Part shown: positions 44,790 to 52,986 of the stretch, piece by piece
How the letters are laid out: each line of letters opens with the position of its first letter
Position numbering within the stretch: position 1 is the stretch's first letter
Origin: Caulobacter sp. X
GTDB taxonomy: Bacteria; Pseudomonadota; Alphaproteobacteria; Caulobacterales; Caulobacteraceae
Assembly (NCBI RefSeq): GCF_002742635.1
Contig: NZ_PEGF01000002.1
Location: 62,001-126,000, forward strand
Length of the DNA stretch: 64,000 bases
Reading direction: 5' to 3'
Translations under genes and position numbers: made by a program
Notes under the pieces: model-generated
What the model saw: the letters and a program-made list of their open reading frames with translations, nothing else
Databases searched by the model: none
Told to the model about the DNA's origin: nothing

Positions 44790-46298
44790 ATGAAACAGGT
44801 TTTCGGAGGCGGCGTCGCGGCCGTGGTGGCGTCGCTGGTGTTGGCGGGTTCGGGGCTGGCGACGCCGGCCTGGGCTCAGGACAAGGGCGGCGACAAGCCC
44901 GCCGCGGAGAAGGGCCTCGACCTGCCCGCCCTGCCGGCCGACAAGTCGGTCAAGCAGACCACCGTCATCGCCGGCAAGACCATCGCCTACACCGCCACCG
45001 TGGGCTCGCTGCCGGTGCGCGACGAGAAGGGCAAGAAGGTCGCCGAGGTGGTCTACACCTCGTACGTTCTAGACGGTCCGCGCGATCCGAACCGGCCGAT
45101 CACGATCGCCTTCAATGGCGGTCCGGGCGCGGCCAGCGTCTATCTGAACTTCGCTTTGGGCCCCAAGCGCGTCCAGTTCGGCGCGGAAGGCGATAGCCCC
45201 TCGGACTTCAGCAAGCTGCAGGACAATCCGGCCAGCTGGCTGGACTTCACCGATCTCGTCTTCATCGATCCGGTCGGCACGGGCTTCTCGCGCTCGCTGG
45301 TCGGCGAGGAGGAGACCAAGAAGCGCTTCTACGGCGTCAAGCAGGACATCGAGTACCTGTCGCGCATCGTCTTCGACTACCTGGTCAAGACCGAGCGCCT
45401 GACCTCGCCCAAGTATCTGGTCGGCGAGAGCTACGGCGGTTTCCGCGGCCCGCGCCTGGCCTATGAGCTGCAGACCGACCTGGGCGTCGCCGTGAAGGGC
45501 GTCGTGCTGGTCTCGCCGCTGCTGACCAGCGCCGGCCGCGCCTCGCAGGAGATCTCGCCCCTGCCGTCGATGTGGACCCTGCCGTCGATCGCGGCCGCCA
45601 AGCTGGAGCGGGACGGCAAGCTGACGCCCGAAAATATGAAGGCCGTCGAGGACTATACGCGCGGGGAATACATGGTCGACCTGATGAAGGGTTCGGACCC
45701 GGCCGCTCTCCAGCGCCTGACGACCAAGGTCTCGGCCATGACCGGCCTTGATCCCGACTATGTCCGCCGCGCCGGGGGGCGCCTGGAGACGCAGTCTTTC
45801 CTGCGCGAGGTGTTCCGCGACAAGGGGCGCCTCGGCAGCCGCTACGACAGCAACGTCACCTCGCTGGATCCCTTCCCGTTCGCGCCGGAGCAGGAGGTCA
45901 ACGACCCGATCCTCGACGCGATCATCGCCCCCACGACCAGCGCCATCGTCGACTTCACCACCCGCATCGTCGGCTGGAAGCCGGAAGCGCGCTACGAGGC
46001 GCTGTCGAACACCGTCAACCGCCTGTGGGATCGCGGCCGGGGCCCCGACACCGAGTCGGTCACCGACCTGCGCAAGGCCGTCTCGGTCGATCCGAAGCTG
46101 AAGGTGCTGATCGTTCACGGCTACAACGACCTGTCGTGCCCGTTCTTCGCCTCGCGCCTGGTCGTCGACGCCATGCCGGCCACGGCCGCCGGCCGGGTGA
46201 CCCTGTCCAACTATCCGGGCGGCCACATGTTCTACAGCCGTCCCGACAGCGGCGCGGCGTTCCGCAAGGACGTGATGGCGCTGTACGGGGCGAAATAA
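44790..46298 (+). CDS. S10 family serine carboxypeptidase
   Basis: A 502-aa exported peptidase. The signal peptide ends at about residue 29 (ATPAWAQD). The catalytic triad is visible: Ser in VGESYGGFRGP (about 212), Asp in GYNDLSCPF (about 445) and His in YPGGHMFY (about 478). It would remove C-terminal residues from peptides in the periplasm or outside the cell. GGGGAC precedes the ATG. Standalone gene, divergent from DUF4153. Confidence 0.9.
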   Translation: MKQVFGGGVAAVVASLVLAGSGLATPAWAQDKGGDKPAAEKGLDLPALPADKSVKQTTVIAGKTIAYTATVGSLPVRDEKGKKVAEVVYTSYVLDGPRDPNRPITIAFNGGPGAASVYLNFALGPKRVQFGAEGDSPSDFSKLQDNPASWLDFTDLVFIDPVGTGFSRSLVGEEETKKRFYGVKQDIEYLSRIVFDYLVKTERLTSPKYLVGESYGGFRGPRLAYELQTDLGVAVKGVVLVSPLLTSAGRASQEISPLPSMWTLPSIAAAKLERDGKLTPENMKAVEDYTRGEYMVDLMKGSDPAALQRLTTKVSAMTGLDPDYVRRAGGRLETQSFLREVFRDKGRLGSRYDSNVTSLDPFPFAPEQEVNDPILDAIIAPTTSAIVDFTTRIVGWKPEARYEALSNTVNRLWDRGRGPDTESVTDLRKAVSVDPKLKVLIVHGYNDLSCPFFASRLVVDAMPATAAGRVTLSNYPGGHMFYSRPDSGAAFRKDVMALYGAK

Positions 46299-46362
46299 TC
46301 GAAGGCCTGTCGGCGGGGAGCTTCCGCGAACGTCCTGAGGTCTAGCGATCGAGGAACGACCG

Positions 46363-46746
46363 ATGATGAAGCCCCCCGCCGCGTCCGTCGACGACTACCT
46401 CTCCAAGCTGCCCGCTGACCAGCGGGCGGCGCTGGAGGTTCTCCGCGGCCAGATTCGCGCGCTCGCCCCCGAGGCGACCGAGGCCATCAGCTATGGCCTG
46501 CCGACCTTCAAGCTGAACGGCAATCTCGTGCACTTCGGCGCGGCCGCGAAGCACTGCGCCTTCTATCCGGGGGCGGTGGTCACGCAGTTCCAGGATCGCC
46601 TGAAGGGTTTCGAGACGGCCAAGGGCACGATCCGCTTCCAGCCGGACGCGCCGCTGCCGCCGGACTTGATCGCCGACATCGTCCGCCATCGCGTCGCCCA
46701 GAACGCCGCGATCGCGGCCGAGCGGAAGGCGCGGAAGACGCGATAG
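46363..46746 (+). CDS. DUF1801 family protein
   Basis: A 127-aa protein of the DUF1801 (YdhG/YjhG-like) fold: SVDDYLSKLPADQRAALEVLRGQIRALAP, EAISYGLPTFKLNGNLVHFGA, and IRFQPDAPLPPDLIADIVRHRVAQNAA. Some relatives are described as frataxin-like iron chaperones. ATG after GAGGAACG. The convergent LysR gene ends 14 bases away. A basic tail (RKARKTR) ends the protein. Confidence 0.82.
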   Translation: MMKPPAASVDDYLSKLPADQRAALEVLRGQIRALAPEATEAISYGLPTFKLNGNLVHFGAAAKHCAFYPGAVVTQFQDRLKGFETAKGTIRFQPDAPLPPDLIADIVRHRVAQNAAIAAERKARKTR

Positions 46747-46760
46747 GCGCGCCGCGCTTT

Positions 46761-47684
46761 TCAACCGATCGACGGCCTAAGCGCGTCGCGGGTTTCCCCA
46801 TGCCGTCGCGCGAAGTCGACGAACGCCTTGAAGGCGGCCGTCGGATTGCGTCGGCTGGGATAGTAGAGGCTCAGAGGCGACAGGGTCGGCGTCCAATCCT
46901 CGAGTACGGGCGCAAGGCGGCCGGCCTCGATATCGTCTCTCACGTCGGACTCCATCGCCAGGGCCAGACCGACGGAGGCCAGGGCCGCGGTGCGTGCGAG
47001 GCTCGCTTCGTCGAGCGTTAGGGCGCCCTCCACGTCGACCTGGACCGACTGGCCATCCTTCTCGAACGGCCAGCGGTAGATCGCGCCATTCGGAAGCCGA
47101 ACGCGGAGACAGGAATGCTGGGCGAGGTCCTGGGGGACCACCGGGATGCCGCGCGCTTTCAGATAGCTCGGCGCGCCCACCACGACATTGCGCCGCGCAC
47201 CGCCTAACGGGACCGCGATCATGTCGGCCGGCACGAAGTCCGCGCTGCGGACGCCGAAGTCGAAGCCGCCCTCGACAATGTCCACCAGCCGACCCTCTGT
47301 GACGACATCGATATGCACCTGAGGGTGCACGCGCAGGAACGGTAGGACGAGCCAGGAGAAAATCTCCCGCGCCGCCGTTGGAAAGGCGTTGATCCGCAGC
47401 GTGCCCGAGGGAGCGGTCCTTTGAGAGCGGGCAATGTCCATCGCCTCGTGAATGTCCCGCACGGCGGGCGCGACCTGCGAGACAAACTGCCGCCCGGCCT
47501 CCGTCAAGGAGACGCTTCGCGTCGTGCGGTTGAAGAGCCGTACGCCCAGAGTGCGCTCCAGCTTCGCGATCGCGTTACTCAGCGCGGTCGTTGAAACCCC
47601 AAGCTCAAGCGCGGCCGCGCGAAACTTGCCTCGCCGGGCGACCATGAGAACAGCGTCCAACTCCGTCAGGCTGCTTTGCATCAT
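46761..47684 (-). CDS. LysR-type transcriptional regulator
   Basis: A 307-aa regulator: N-terminal winged helix ([53 protein letters not shown]) and a C-terminal inducer-binding domain. It is divergent from the SnoaL-like and SDR genes 126 bases away, the usual geometry for its target. It would activate or repress that pair, and probably itself. ATG at 47684 (a second ATG follows immediately). The regulon beyond this is not visible. Confidence 0.9.
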   Translation of the reverse strand: MMQSSLTELDAVLMVARRGKFRAAALELGVSTTALSNAIAKLERTLGVRLFNRTTRSVSLTEAGRQFVSQVAPAVRDIHEAMDIARSQRTAPSGTLRINAFPTAAREIFSWLVLPFLRVHPQVHIDVVTEGRLVDIVEGGFDFGVRSADFVPADMIAVPLGGARRNVVVGAPSYLKARGIPVVPQDLAQHSCLRVRLPNGAIYRWPFEKDGQSVQVDVEGALTLDEASLARTAALASVGLALAMESDVRDDIEAGRLAPVLEDWTPTLSPLSLYYPSRRNPTAAFKAFVDFARRHGETRDALRPSIG

Positions 47685-47810
47685 TGTCCCGACTTTCGAA
47701 ATGAAACGTCCCGAATTGGCCTGATTATCACGCAACCTGGCCATCTCTACCTTGTCTGGCAAGCGCACTGGCGGCCGCCCGGCTGCGACCGCTGAAGGAG
47801 GACAGGAAAG

Positions 47811-48140
47811 ATGTCGCTCGAACTTCCATCGCCGATCGGCGCGTATGTGGACGCCAACGCCCGTCTCGACGCCGCCGCCATGCTTCAACCGTTCGCGGCT
47901 GACGCCGTCCTTGTCGACAACGGCGCTGTCTTTCGGGGGCGCGCCGAGATCGGCGGCTTGTTTGAAGAAGCCGTGATCCCGGTGAAGGCGATCTTTACGC
48001 CCGACACCGTCCGGCGCGAGGACGGGCAGGTCGTCGTCGAAGGCCCCGCCCGAGGCGACTTCAAGGGCAGTCCGATCCGCTTCACCTACCGCTTCACCCT
48101 TGAAGAGGGCCTCATCAAAGCCCTGGAGATCACGGCATGA
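47811..48140 (+). CDS. SnoaL-like (NTF2 fold) protein
   Basis: A 109-aa NTF2-like protein. [37 protein letters not shown] and [18 protein letters not shown] fit the nuclear transport factor 2 superfamily fold, a small cone-shaped pocket. GGAGGACAGG sits a few bases before the ATG. It overlaps the following SDR gene by ATGA, so the two are coupled. Function unknown; likely a small-molecule binding or isomerase partner of the SDR. Confidence 0.8.
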   Translation: MSLELPSPIGAYVDANARLDAAAMLQPFAADAVLVDNGAVFRGRAEIGGLFEEAVIPVKAIFTPDTVRREDGQVVVEGPARGDFKGSPIRFTYRFTLEEGLIKALEITA

Positions 48141-48925
48141 CCCTCAAGGCTGATCCGACCGAATTCGCGGGCAAGCGCGTGCTTGTCAGCGGCGGCTCCA
48201 AGGGCCTGGGCCGCGCCACCGTCGATCGTTTCCTGGCCGGCGGCGCCCGGGTGATCACCGCCGCCCGCGGTAACTTGGAGTCCATCGACGGCGTCGAGTT
48301 CGTCCAGGCGGACCTGACGACGGTCGAGGGCGGCGAGATGCTGGCCAAGGCCGCGCTCGAACGTCTGGGCGGCGTCGACATTCTCGCCCATGTGATCGGC
48401 GGCTCGAAAACCCCGGGCGGCGGCTTTGTCGCCTTGACGGACGATCACTGGCTCTCGGAACTGAACCTGAACCTTCTGGCGACGGTCCGCCTTGATCGTC
48501 TGCTGATTCCGCAGATGGTCGAGCGGGGCGCCGGCGCGGTGGTGCACGTCGCTTCGATCCAGGCGGCGCTGCCGCTCCCCGAGACGACCACGGCCTACGC
48601 CGCCGCCAAGGCCGCGCTCCGAACCTACAGCAAGTCGATCTCGAAGGAATTGGGTCCCAGAGGCGTGCGGGTGAACGCCGTCTCGCCCGGCTGGATCATG
48701 ACCGAGGCCTCCGTGGATTTCCTGCAGCGCATCCAGGCCGCCAACGGAGGGACGATCGAGGATGCGCGGCGGTCAGTCCTCGACGGCCTCGGCGGCATTC
48801 CGATCGGGCGTCCGGCCGACCCTCATGAAGTCGCGGACCTTATCGCCTATCTGGCCTCGGCTCGCGCCGCCGCGATCCACGGCGCGGAGTTCGTCATTGA
48901 TGGCGGGACGACGCCGACCGTCTAG
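48137..48925 (+). CDS. Short-chain dehydrogenase/reductase
   Basis: A 262-aa Rossmann-fold SDR. NAD(P) loop [12 protein letters not shown] at about residues 16-27; AHVIGG-type strand; catalytic Tyr-x-x-x-Lys in [14 protein letters not shown] near residue 155; C-terminal [14 protein letters not shown]. Oxidises or reduces an alcohol/ketone, substrate unknown. It is coupled with the SnoaL-like gene and opposite the LysR regulator. PPK2 is 12 bases away, convergent. Confidence 0.9.
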   Translation: MTLKADPTEFAGKRVLVSGGSKGLGRATVDRFLAGGARVITAARGNLESIDGVEFVQADLTTVEGGEMLAKAALERLGGVDILAHVIGGSKTPGGGFVALTDDHWLSELNLNLLATVRLDRLLIPQMVERGAGAVVHVASIQAALPLPETTTAYAAAKAALRTYSKSISKELGPRGVRVNAVSPGWIMTEASVDFLQRIQAANGGTIEDARRSVLDGLGGIPIGRPADPHEVADLIAYLASARAAAIHGAEFVIDGGTTPTV

Positions 48926-48937
48926 AACCGGTTCGTC

Positions 48938-49699
48938 CTAGCGCGCCAACCTTCCATCCTCTAGCGCGCTGGGCTCGAACGAGAAGATCACCTCGGGGTC
49001 GGGCTTGGCTACGCCCTTGGCGATCTTCTTGTCGCCGGCCGCGTGCAGCAGCCAGCGGATGACGTTGAGCCGGGCGGCCTTCTTGTGATCGGCGCGGACG
49101 CAGATCCACGGCGCGACGTCGCTGTGGGTGCGCATCAGCATCTCGTCGCGGGCCTTCGTGTAGTCGTCCCACTTCTCCTCGGCGACCCTGTCGAGGTCGC
49201 TGGTCTTGAAGGCCTTCAGCGGGTCCTCGCGGCGGGCCTTCAGGCGCTTGGCCTGCTCCTCGCGGCTGATGTCCAGCCAGAACTTCACATAGCGGGTGTC
49301 GTTCTCGACCAGCATGCGTTCGAAGGCGGGGACGTCGCGCAGGAACTGCTCCTGCTGCTTGGGCGTCGAGAAGTCCATGACCCGCTCCACCCCGGCGCGG
49401 TTGTACCAGGAGCGGTTGAACAGCACCGCCTCGCCGCACGCCGGCAGATATTCGACATAGCGCTGGAAATACCATTCGCTGGCTTCGCGATCGGTGGGCT
49501 TTGGCAGGGCCACGACCGTGGTGGCGCGCTTGGAGAGATGCTCGACGATGCGGGAGATCGTCCCATCCTTGCCAGCGGCGTCGCGGCCCTCGAACACGGC
49601 CAGGATCTTCCAGCCGTCCTTGATGGCCTTCTTCTGCATGGCGATCAGGGCCAACTGCAGCTGGACCAGTTCGTTGTCGTAGTCGTCGGACTTGCTCAT
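48938..49699 (-). CDS. Polyphosphate kinase 2
   Basis: A 253-aa PPK2 that transfers phosphate between polyphosphate and nucleotides. Walker A FEGRDAAGKDGTI is at about residues 36-48, the lid KPTDREASEWYFQRY follows, and the Walker B region is FNRSWYNRAGVERVMDF. The single-domain length fits class I, which favours NDP phosphorylation. It is convergent with the SDR and divergent from rsmE. Links cell energy and polyphosphate granules. Confidence 0.93.
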   Translation of the reverse strand: MSKSDDYDNELVQLQLALIAMQKKAIKDGWKILAVFEGRDAAGKDGTISRIVEHLSKRATTVVALPKPTDREASEWYFQRYVEYLPACGEAVLFNRSWYNRAGVERVMDFSTPKQQEQFLRDVPAFERMLVENDTRYVKFWLDISREEQAKRLKARREDPLKAFKTSDLDRVAEEKWDDYTKARDEMLMRTHSDVAPWICVRADHKKAARLNVIRWLLHAAGDKKIAKGVAKPDPEVIFSFEPSALEDGRLAR

Positions 49700-49745
49700 T
49701 GGGCGAGCCTACCCCCGAAGGTCTTGATTAGGCTAGAAGGACGCC

Positions 49746-50462
49746 ATGATCCGTCTTTTCGTTCCCAACGACCTGTCGGCCGGCGCCGGCGTCGTCCCCA
49801 CCGTCGACCAGTCCCGCTACCTGACCTCGGTCATGCGCCTGTCGGTCGGCGACGCGGTGCTGCTGTTCAACGGCCGCGACGGCGAGTGGCGCGCCAGCAT
49901 CGTCGAGGCGACCAAGCGCGGCTGCCTGCTGAAGGCCGAAGAGCAAACCCGACCGATGCACATCGGGCCGGACCTCGATCTCATCATCGCCATGGTCAAG
50001 CGCGGGCGGGTCGAGACGATCGTCGAGAAGGCCGCCGAGCTGGGCGCGCGCCGCGTTCGCCTGACGATCACGCGCCGCACCAATGTCGACTTCGTCAAGC
50101 TGGGACGCCTCGACGCCATCGCCATGGAGGCGGCCGAGCAGACCGGCCGTCTCGACGTGCCCGAGATCGTCGATCCCGAGAAGCTGGACAAGATCCTGGA
50201 CGGCTGGGACCCCGCGCGGCGTCTCGTGTTCTGTGACGAGGGCGGCGACGCCAAGCGGGCCATCGAGGCGCTCGCGGGAACGGGCGGGCCGGCCGCGATC
50301 CTGATTGGGCCGGAGGGCGGCTTCGCGCCCGAGGAACGCGAACGGCTGCGGGGGCTTTCCTTCGTCACGCCGGTGTCGCTGGGGCCTCGCATCCTGCGCG
50401 CCGACACCGCCGCGATCTCGGCCATGACCCTTTGGCAGGCGGCGGCCGGGGACTGGAGATAG
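49746..50462 (+). CDS. rsmE: 16S rRNA (uracil-1498-N3) methyltransferase
   Basis: A 238-aa SPOUT methyltransferase that modifies U1498 of 16S rRNA. IRLFVPNDLS at the N-terminus is the PUA-like start. MVKRGRVETIVEKAAELGARRV, LIGPEGGFAPEE and SLGPRILRADTAAIS are family marks for the knotted SAM site. ATG start. The gene before gshA, but 135 bases separate them, so separate promoters are likely. Confidence 0.95.
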   Translation: MIRLFVPNDLSAGAGVVPTVDQSRYLTSVMRLSVGDAVLLFNGRDGEWRASIVEATKRGCLLKAEEQTRPMHIGPDLDLIIAMVKRGRVETIVEKAAELGARRVRLTITRRTNVDFVKLGRLDAIAMEAAEQTGRLDVPEIVDPEKLDKILDGWDPARRLVFCDEGGDAKRAIEALAGTGGPAAILIGPEGGFAPEERERLRGLSFVTPVSLGPRILRADTAAISAMTLWQAAAGDWR

Positions 50463-50469
50463 AATTAAG

Positions 50470-50517
50470 CTCAAGGTCGCCCCTTGAGGTTCGCAAAGAA
50501 AACGCCCAACTGGGCGT
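50470..50517. other. Two short hairpins between rsmE and gshA
   Basis: CTCAAGG/CCTTGAG (50470-50488) and ACGCCCA/TGGGCGT (50502-50517) are small perfect stems in the 135-base gap after rsmE. Neither has a T-run. They could attenuate or stabilise transcripts around the gshA promoter. Confidence 0.3.
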
Positions 50518-50597
50518 GACCGAGTAGTATCGCCGTCGGCGGAGAGAAGGGCCCTCTCCACCCGCAGCATCGCAACCCCTGGGGAGGGACGGCTTGC

Positions 50598-51959
50598 ATG
50601 GCCGACACCGCTAGCGTCCAGGAGCGTCCGCTGACGCTCTCCGACCTGACCGACTATTTCGCCCGGGGCTGCAAGCCCAAGGACGCTTTCCGCGTGGGCG
50701 CGGAACACGAGAAGTTCGGCTTCTACCTGAACTCGCACGCCCCTGTTCCCTATGAGGGCGACAAGGGGATTCACGCCCTGCTGACCGGCCTGCAACGCTT
50801 CGGCTGGACGCCTGTCATGGAAGGCCCGACCATCATCGGGCTGGAGCGCAACGGCGCCAATGTCAGCCTGGAGCCGGGCGGCCAGTTCGAGCTGTCGGGC
50901 GCGCCGCTCAAGACCATGCACGACATCTGCGACGAGACCGGCAAGCACCTGGACGAGGTCAAGACCGTCGCCGACGAGCTGGGGCTGGGCTTCGTGGGCC
51001 TGGGCTTCTCGCCGCTGTGGAAGCGCGAGGAGGTGCCGGTCATGCCCAAGGGCCGGTACGTGATCATGCGCAACTACATGCCCAAGGTCGGCAAGCTCGG
51101 CCTCGACATGATGCTGCGCACCTGCACGGTGCAGGCCAATCTGGACTTCTCCAGCGAAGCCGACATGGCCGCCAAGTTCCGCATGAGCCTGGCCCTGCAG
51201 CCGATCGCCACGGCCCTGTTCGCCAATTCGCCGTTCACGGAAGGCAAGCCCAACGGCTTCCTGTCGGCCCGCGCCAATGTCTGGACGGACACCGACGCCG
51301 ACCGCACGGGCCTGTTGTCCTTCGTGTTCGAGGACGGCTTCGACTTCGAGCGCTACGCCCGCTACGCGCTGGACGTGCCGATGTACTTCGTCAAGCGCGG
51401 CGACAAGTACATCGACGTGGCCGGCCGATCCTTCCGCGACTTCATCGAGGGCGAGCTGCCCGAGCTGCCGGGCGAGATCGCCACGATGAAGGACTGGGCC
51501 GACCACACGACGACCGCCTTCCCGGAAGTGCGCCTGAAGACCTATCTGGAAATGCGCGGCGCCGACGCCGGTCCGTGGAGCCGTCTATGCGCCCTGCCGG
51601 CGCTATGGACCGGCGTGTTCTACGATGACGCCGCCCTGGCGGCGGCGTGGGATCTCTGCAAGGCCTGGACGATCGAGGACCGCGAGGGCCTGCGCCGCGA
51701 CGTGCCGCGCCTGGGTCTGAAGGCCAAGGTCGCCGGCCGCACGGCTCAGGACGTGGCCAAGGACTTCGTCGCCATCGCCAAGTCGGGCTTGAAGAACCGC
51801 GCCCAGCTGAACGGCGGCTTTCTGGACGAGACGATCTACATGGGCGAGCTGGAAGAGATCGCCGACAGCGGTATCACCCCCGCCGAGCGCCTGCTGGCGC
51901 TCTACAACGGCGATTGGAAGGGCGACATCAGCCGGGTGTTCACCGACTGCGCCTACTAG
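50598..51959 (+). CDS. gshA: Glutamate-cysteine ligase
   Basis: A 453-aa ligase that makes gamma-glutamylcysteine, the first step of glutathione synthesis. The GCS2/plant-type class is shown by GAEHEKFGFYL at about residue 34, IGLERNGANVSLEPGGQFELSG, and FVFEDGFDFERYARYALDVPMYFV. Complete and normal length. ATG at 50598 after GGGGAGGGACGG. Important for redox defence together with the catalase. The stop is three bases from the small minus-strand gene. Confidence 0.95.
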   Translation: MADTASVQERPLTLSDLTDYFARGCKPKDAFRVGAEHEKFGFYLNSHAPVPYEGDKGIHALLTGLQRFGWTPVMEGPTIIGLERNGANVSLEPGGQFELSGAPLKTMHDICDETGKHLDEVKTVADELGLGFVGLGFSPLWKREEVPVMPKGRYVIMRNYMPKVGKLGLDMMLRTCTVQANLDFSSEADMAAKFRMSLALQPIATALFANSPFTEGKPNGFLSARANVWTDTDADRTGLLSFVFEDGFDFERYARYALDVPMYFVKRGDKYIDVAGRSFRDFIEGELPELPGEIATMKDWADHTTTAFPEVRLKTYLEMRGADAGPWSRLCALPALWTGVFYDDAALAAAWDLCKAWTIEDREGLRRDVPRLGLKAKVAGRTAQDVAKDFVAIAKSGLKNRAQLNGGFLDETIYMGELEEIADSGITPAERLLALYNGDWKGDISRVFTDCAY

Positions 51960-51962
51960 GGC

Positions 51963-52106
51963 CTAGAAGATCGCTCGGGCGGCGGCGATGATGGCCGCCC
52001 ACGAGCCGATGGCGAAGGCCACCGCCGCTAGCCGGCCCCAGGCGATGCGGGGACGGTCGGCCGCGGCGTGAACGGCGTCCGCGTGATTGAAAGAAACGTA
52101 GGCCAT
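51963..52106 (-). CDS. 47-aa single-pass membrane protein
   Basis: A 47-residue protein with an excellent ribosome site (GGAGGAAACCC before the ATG). The first 20 residues are polar with His, Asp and Arg. From about residue 24 to 43 runs one helix (RLAAVAFAIGSWAAIIAAAR), then RAIF. It resembles no family I know. The small size, clean SD and CtrA-type box 57 bases upstream of the start codon argue for a true gene. It is convergent with gshA. Confidence 0.68.
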   Translation of the reverse strand: MAYVSFNHADAVHAAADRPRIAWGRLAAVAFAIGSWAAIIAAARAIF

Positions 52107-52163
52107 GGGTTTCCTCCGCGCCCCTCTGCCGGGAGCTCGACCATAGGGTCGCGCCAGCAGCTC

Positions 52164-52178
52164 TTAACGCGGGCTTAA
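52164..52178 (-). promoter_or_regulatory. CtrA-type box and overlapping promoter
   Basis: TTAA-CGCGGGC-TTAA is a perfect TTAA-N7-TTAA match, as bound by CtrA, the cell-cycle regulator of Caulobacter. On the minus strand it overlaps a -35-like GTTAAG; a TATGGT -10 element follows after 17 bases, and the 47-aa gene lies beyond. It is between that gene and the DUF427 stop. Confidence 0.65.
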
Positions 52179-52215
52179 GTCCGGCGGGATGCGACCAAAC
52201 GGCCGGAGGGTGCGG

Positions 52216-52743
52216 CTAAATGGCGCCCACGCCCTTGTTGGGCGGGTCGAGGTCGGACTCTGTGTTTTCGGTCTCCGGCATGTCGACGTTCGGCGGCCAG
52301 CGCTCGGCCTGGCTGTTTCCCGAGCCGCTGTCGGTGTGCAGGACAACCTCGTCGACATCCATCGCCTCGGTCTCGGCGGGAGAGCGGTCGTTCAGCTGGA
52401 ATTCCACGTGCTCGGGATAGAAGGCGATGCGCCCGGCGATCGGCCCGACGGCCGCGTAGGGGTCCTCGTAGGACCAGGCCGCGTTCTCGATGATCTGGCG
52501 GTCGCGATAGATGGTGAAATAGGCCGCGTCGCCCTTGTAGGGGCAGTGAGTCACCTTGTCGGTGCGGCGCAGGAACGGCGTCCGCACGCTGTCGCGCGGG
52601 AAGTAGTAGACCGGCGGATAGTCGGCCTCGCGCAGCACCAGCACGTCGTCGCTGTCGGCGATTTCGTGGCCCTCGAAGATCACCCGCACCACGCCCGGGA
52701 CGGGGTCGATCGTGATCGGATGGCTGGCGTCGGGGATCTTCAT
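52216..52743 (-). CDS. DUF427 protein with acidic tail
   Basis: A 175-aa protein of the DUF427 fold: IFEGHEIADSDDVLVLREADYPPVYYFPRDSV, HCPYKGDAAYFTIY, NAAWSYEDPYAAVGPIAGRIAFYPEHVEF. The family has no proven reaction. The fold ends near residue 118; a further ~57 residues are unusually acidic (DVDEVV, ETENTESDLDPP) and Ser/Asn-rich. ATG at 52743 follows GGGAGCC at a usual distance. It is divergent from the POT transporter. Confidence 0.82.
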   Translation of the reverse strand: MKIPDASHPITIDPVPGVVRVIFEGHEIADSDDVLVLREADYPPVYYFPRDSVRTPFLRRTDKVTHCPYKGDAAYFTIYRDRQIIENAAWSYEDPYAAVGPIAGRIAFYPEHVEFQLNDRSPAETEAMDVDEVVLHTDSGSGNSQAERWPPNVDMPETENTESDLDPPNKGVGAI

Positions 52744-52828
52744 CTTCGGCTCCCGGGAAACAAAACGTCGGACGAACAACGCGCGGAGACGCGGCCAAGC
52801 TCCCGCGTTGGGGCGTGACGCGCGCTGG

Positions 52829-52842
52829 AACGGCATGCCGTT
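52829..52842. promoter_or_regulatory. 14-bp perfect palindrome
   Basis: AACGGCATGCCGTT is a perfect palindrome in the 243-base gap between the divergent DUF427 and POT genes. It could be an operator for either gene. No named regulator was recognised. Confidence 0.4.
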
Positions 52843-52986
52843 GCTTGTGAAACGCCCGGCCGCGTGATCTTCTCCCCGCCCATTGGGGTCGGCGAGGGCG
52901 ATTTGACCCGGACCGCGCCGAGGAGGCGCACCGGGACGGTCCGCGCGGCTCGTCACGTTTCTTAAAAGCTTGGGCAAGGCTTGGGT

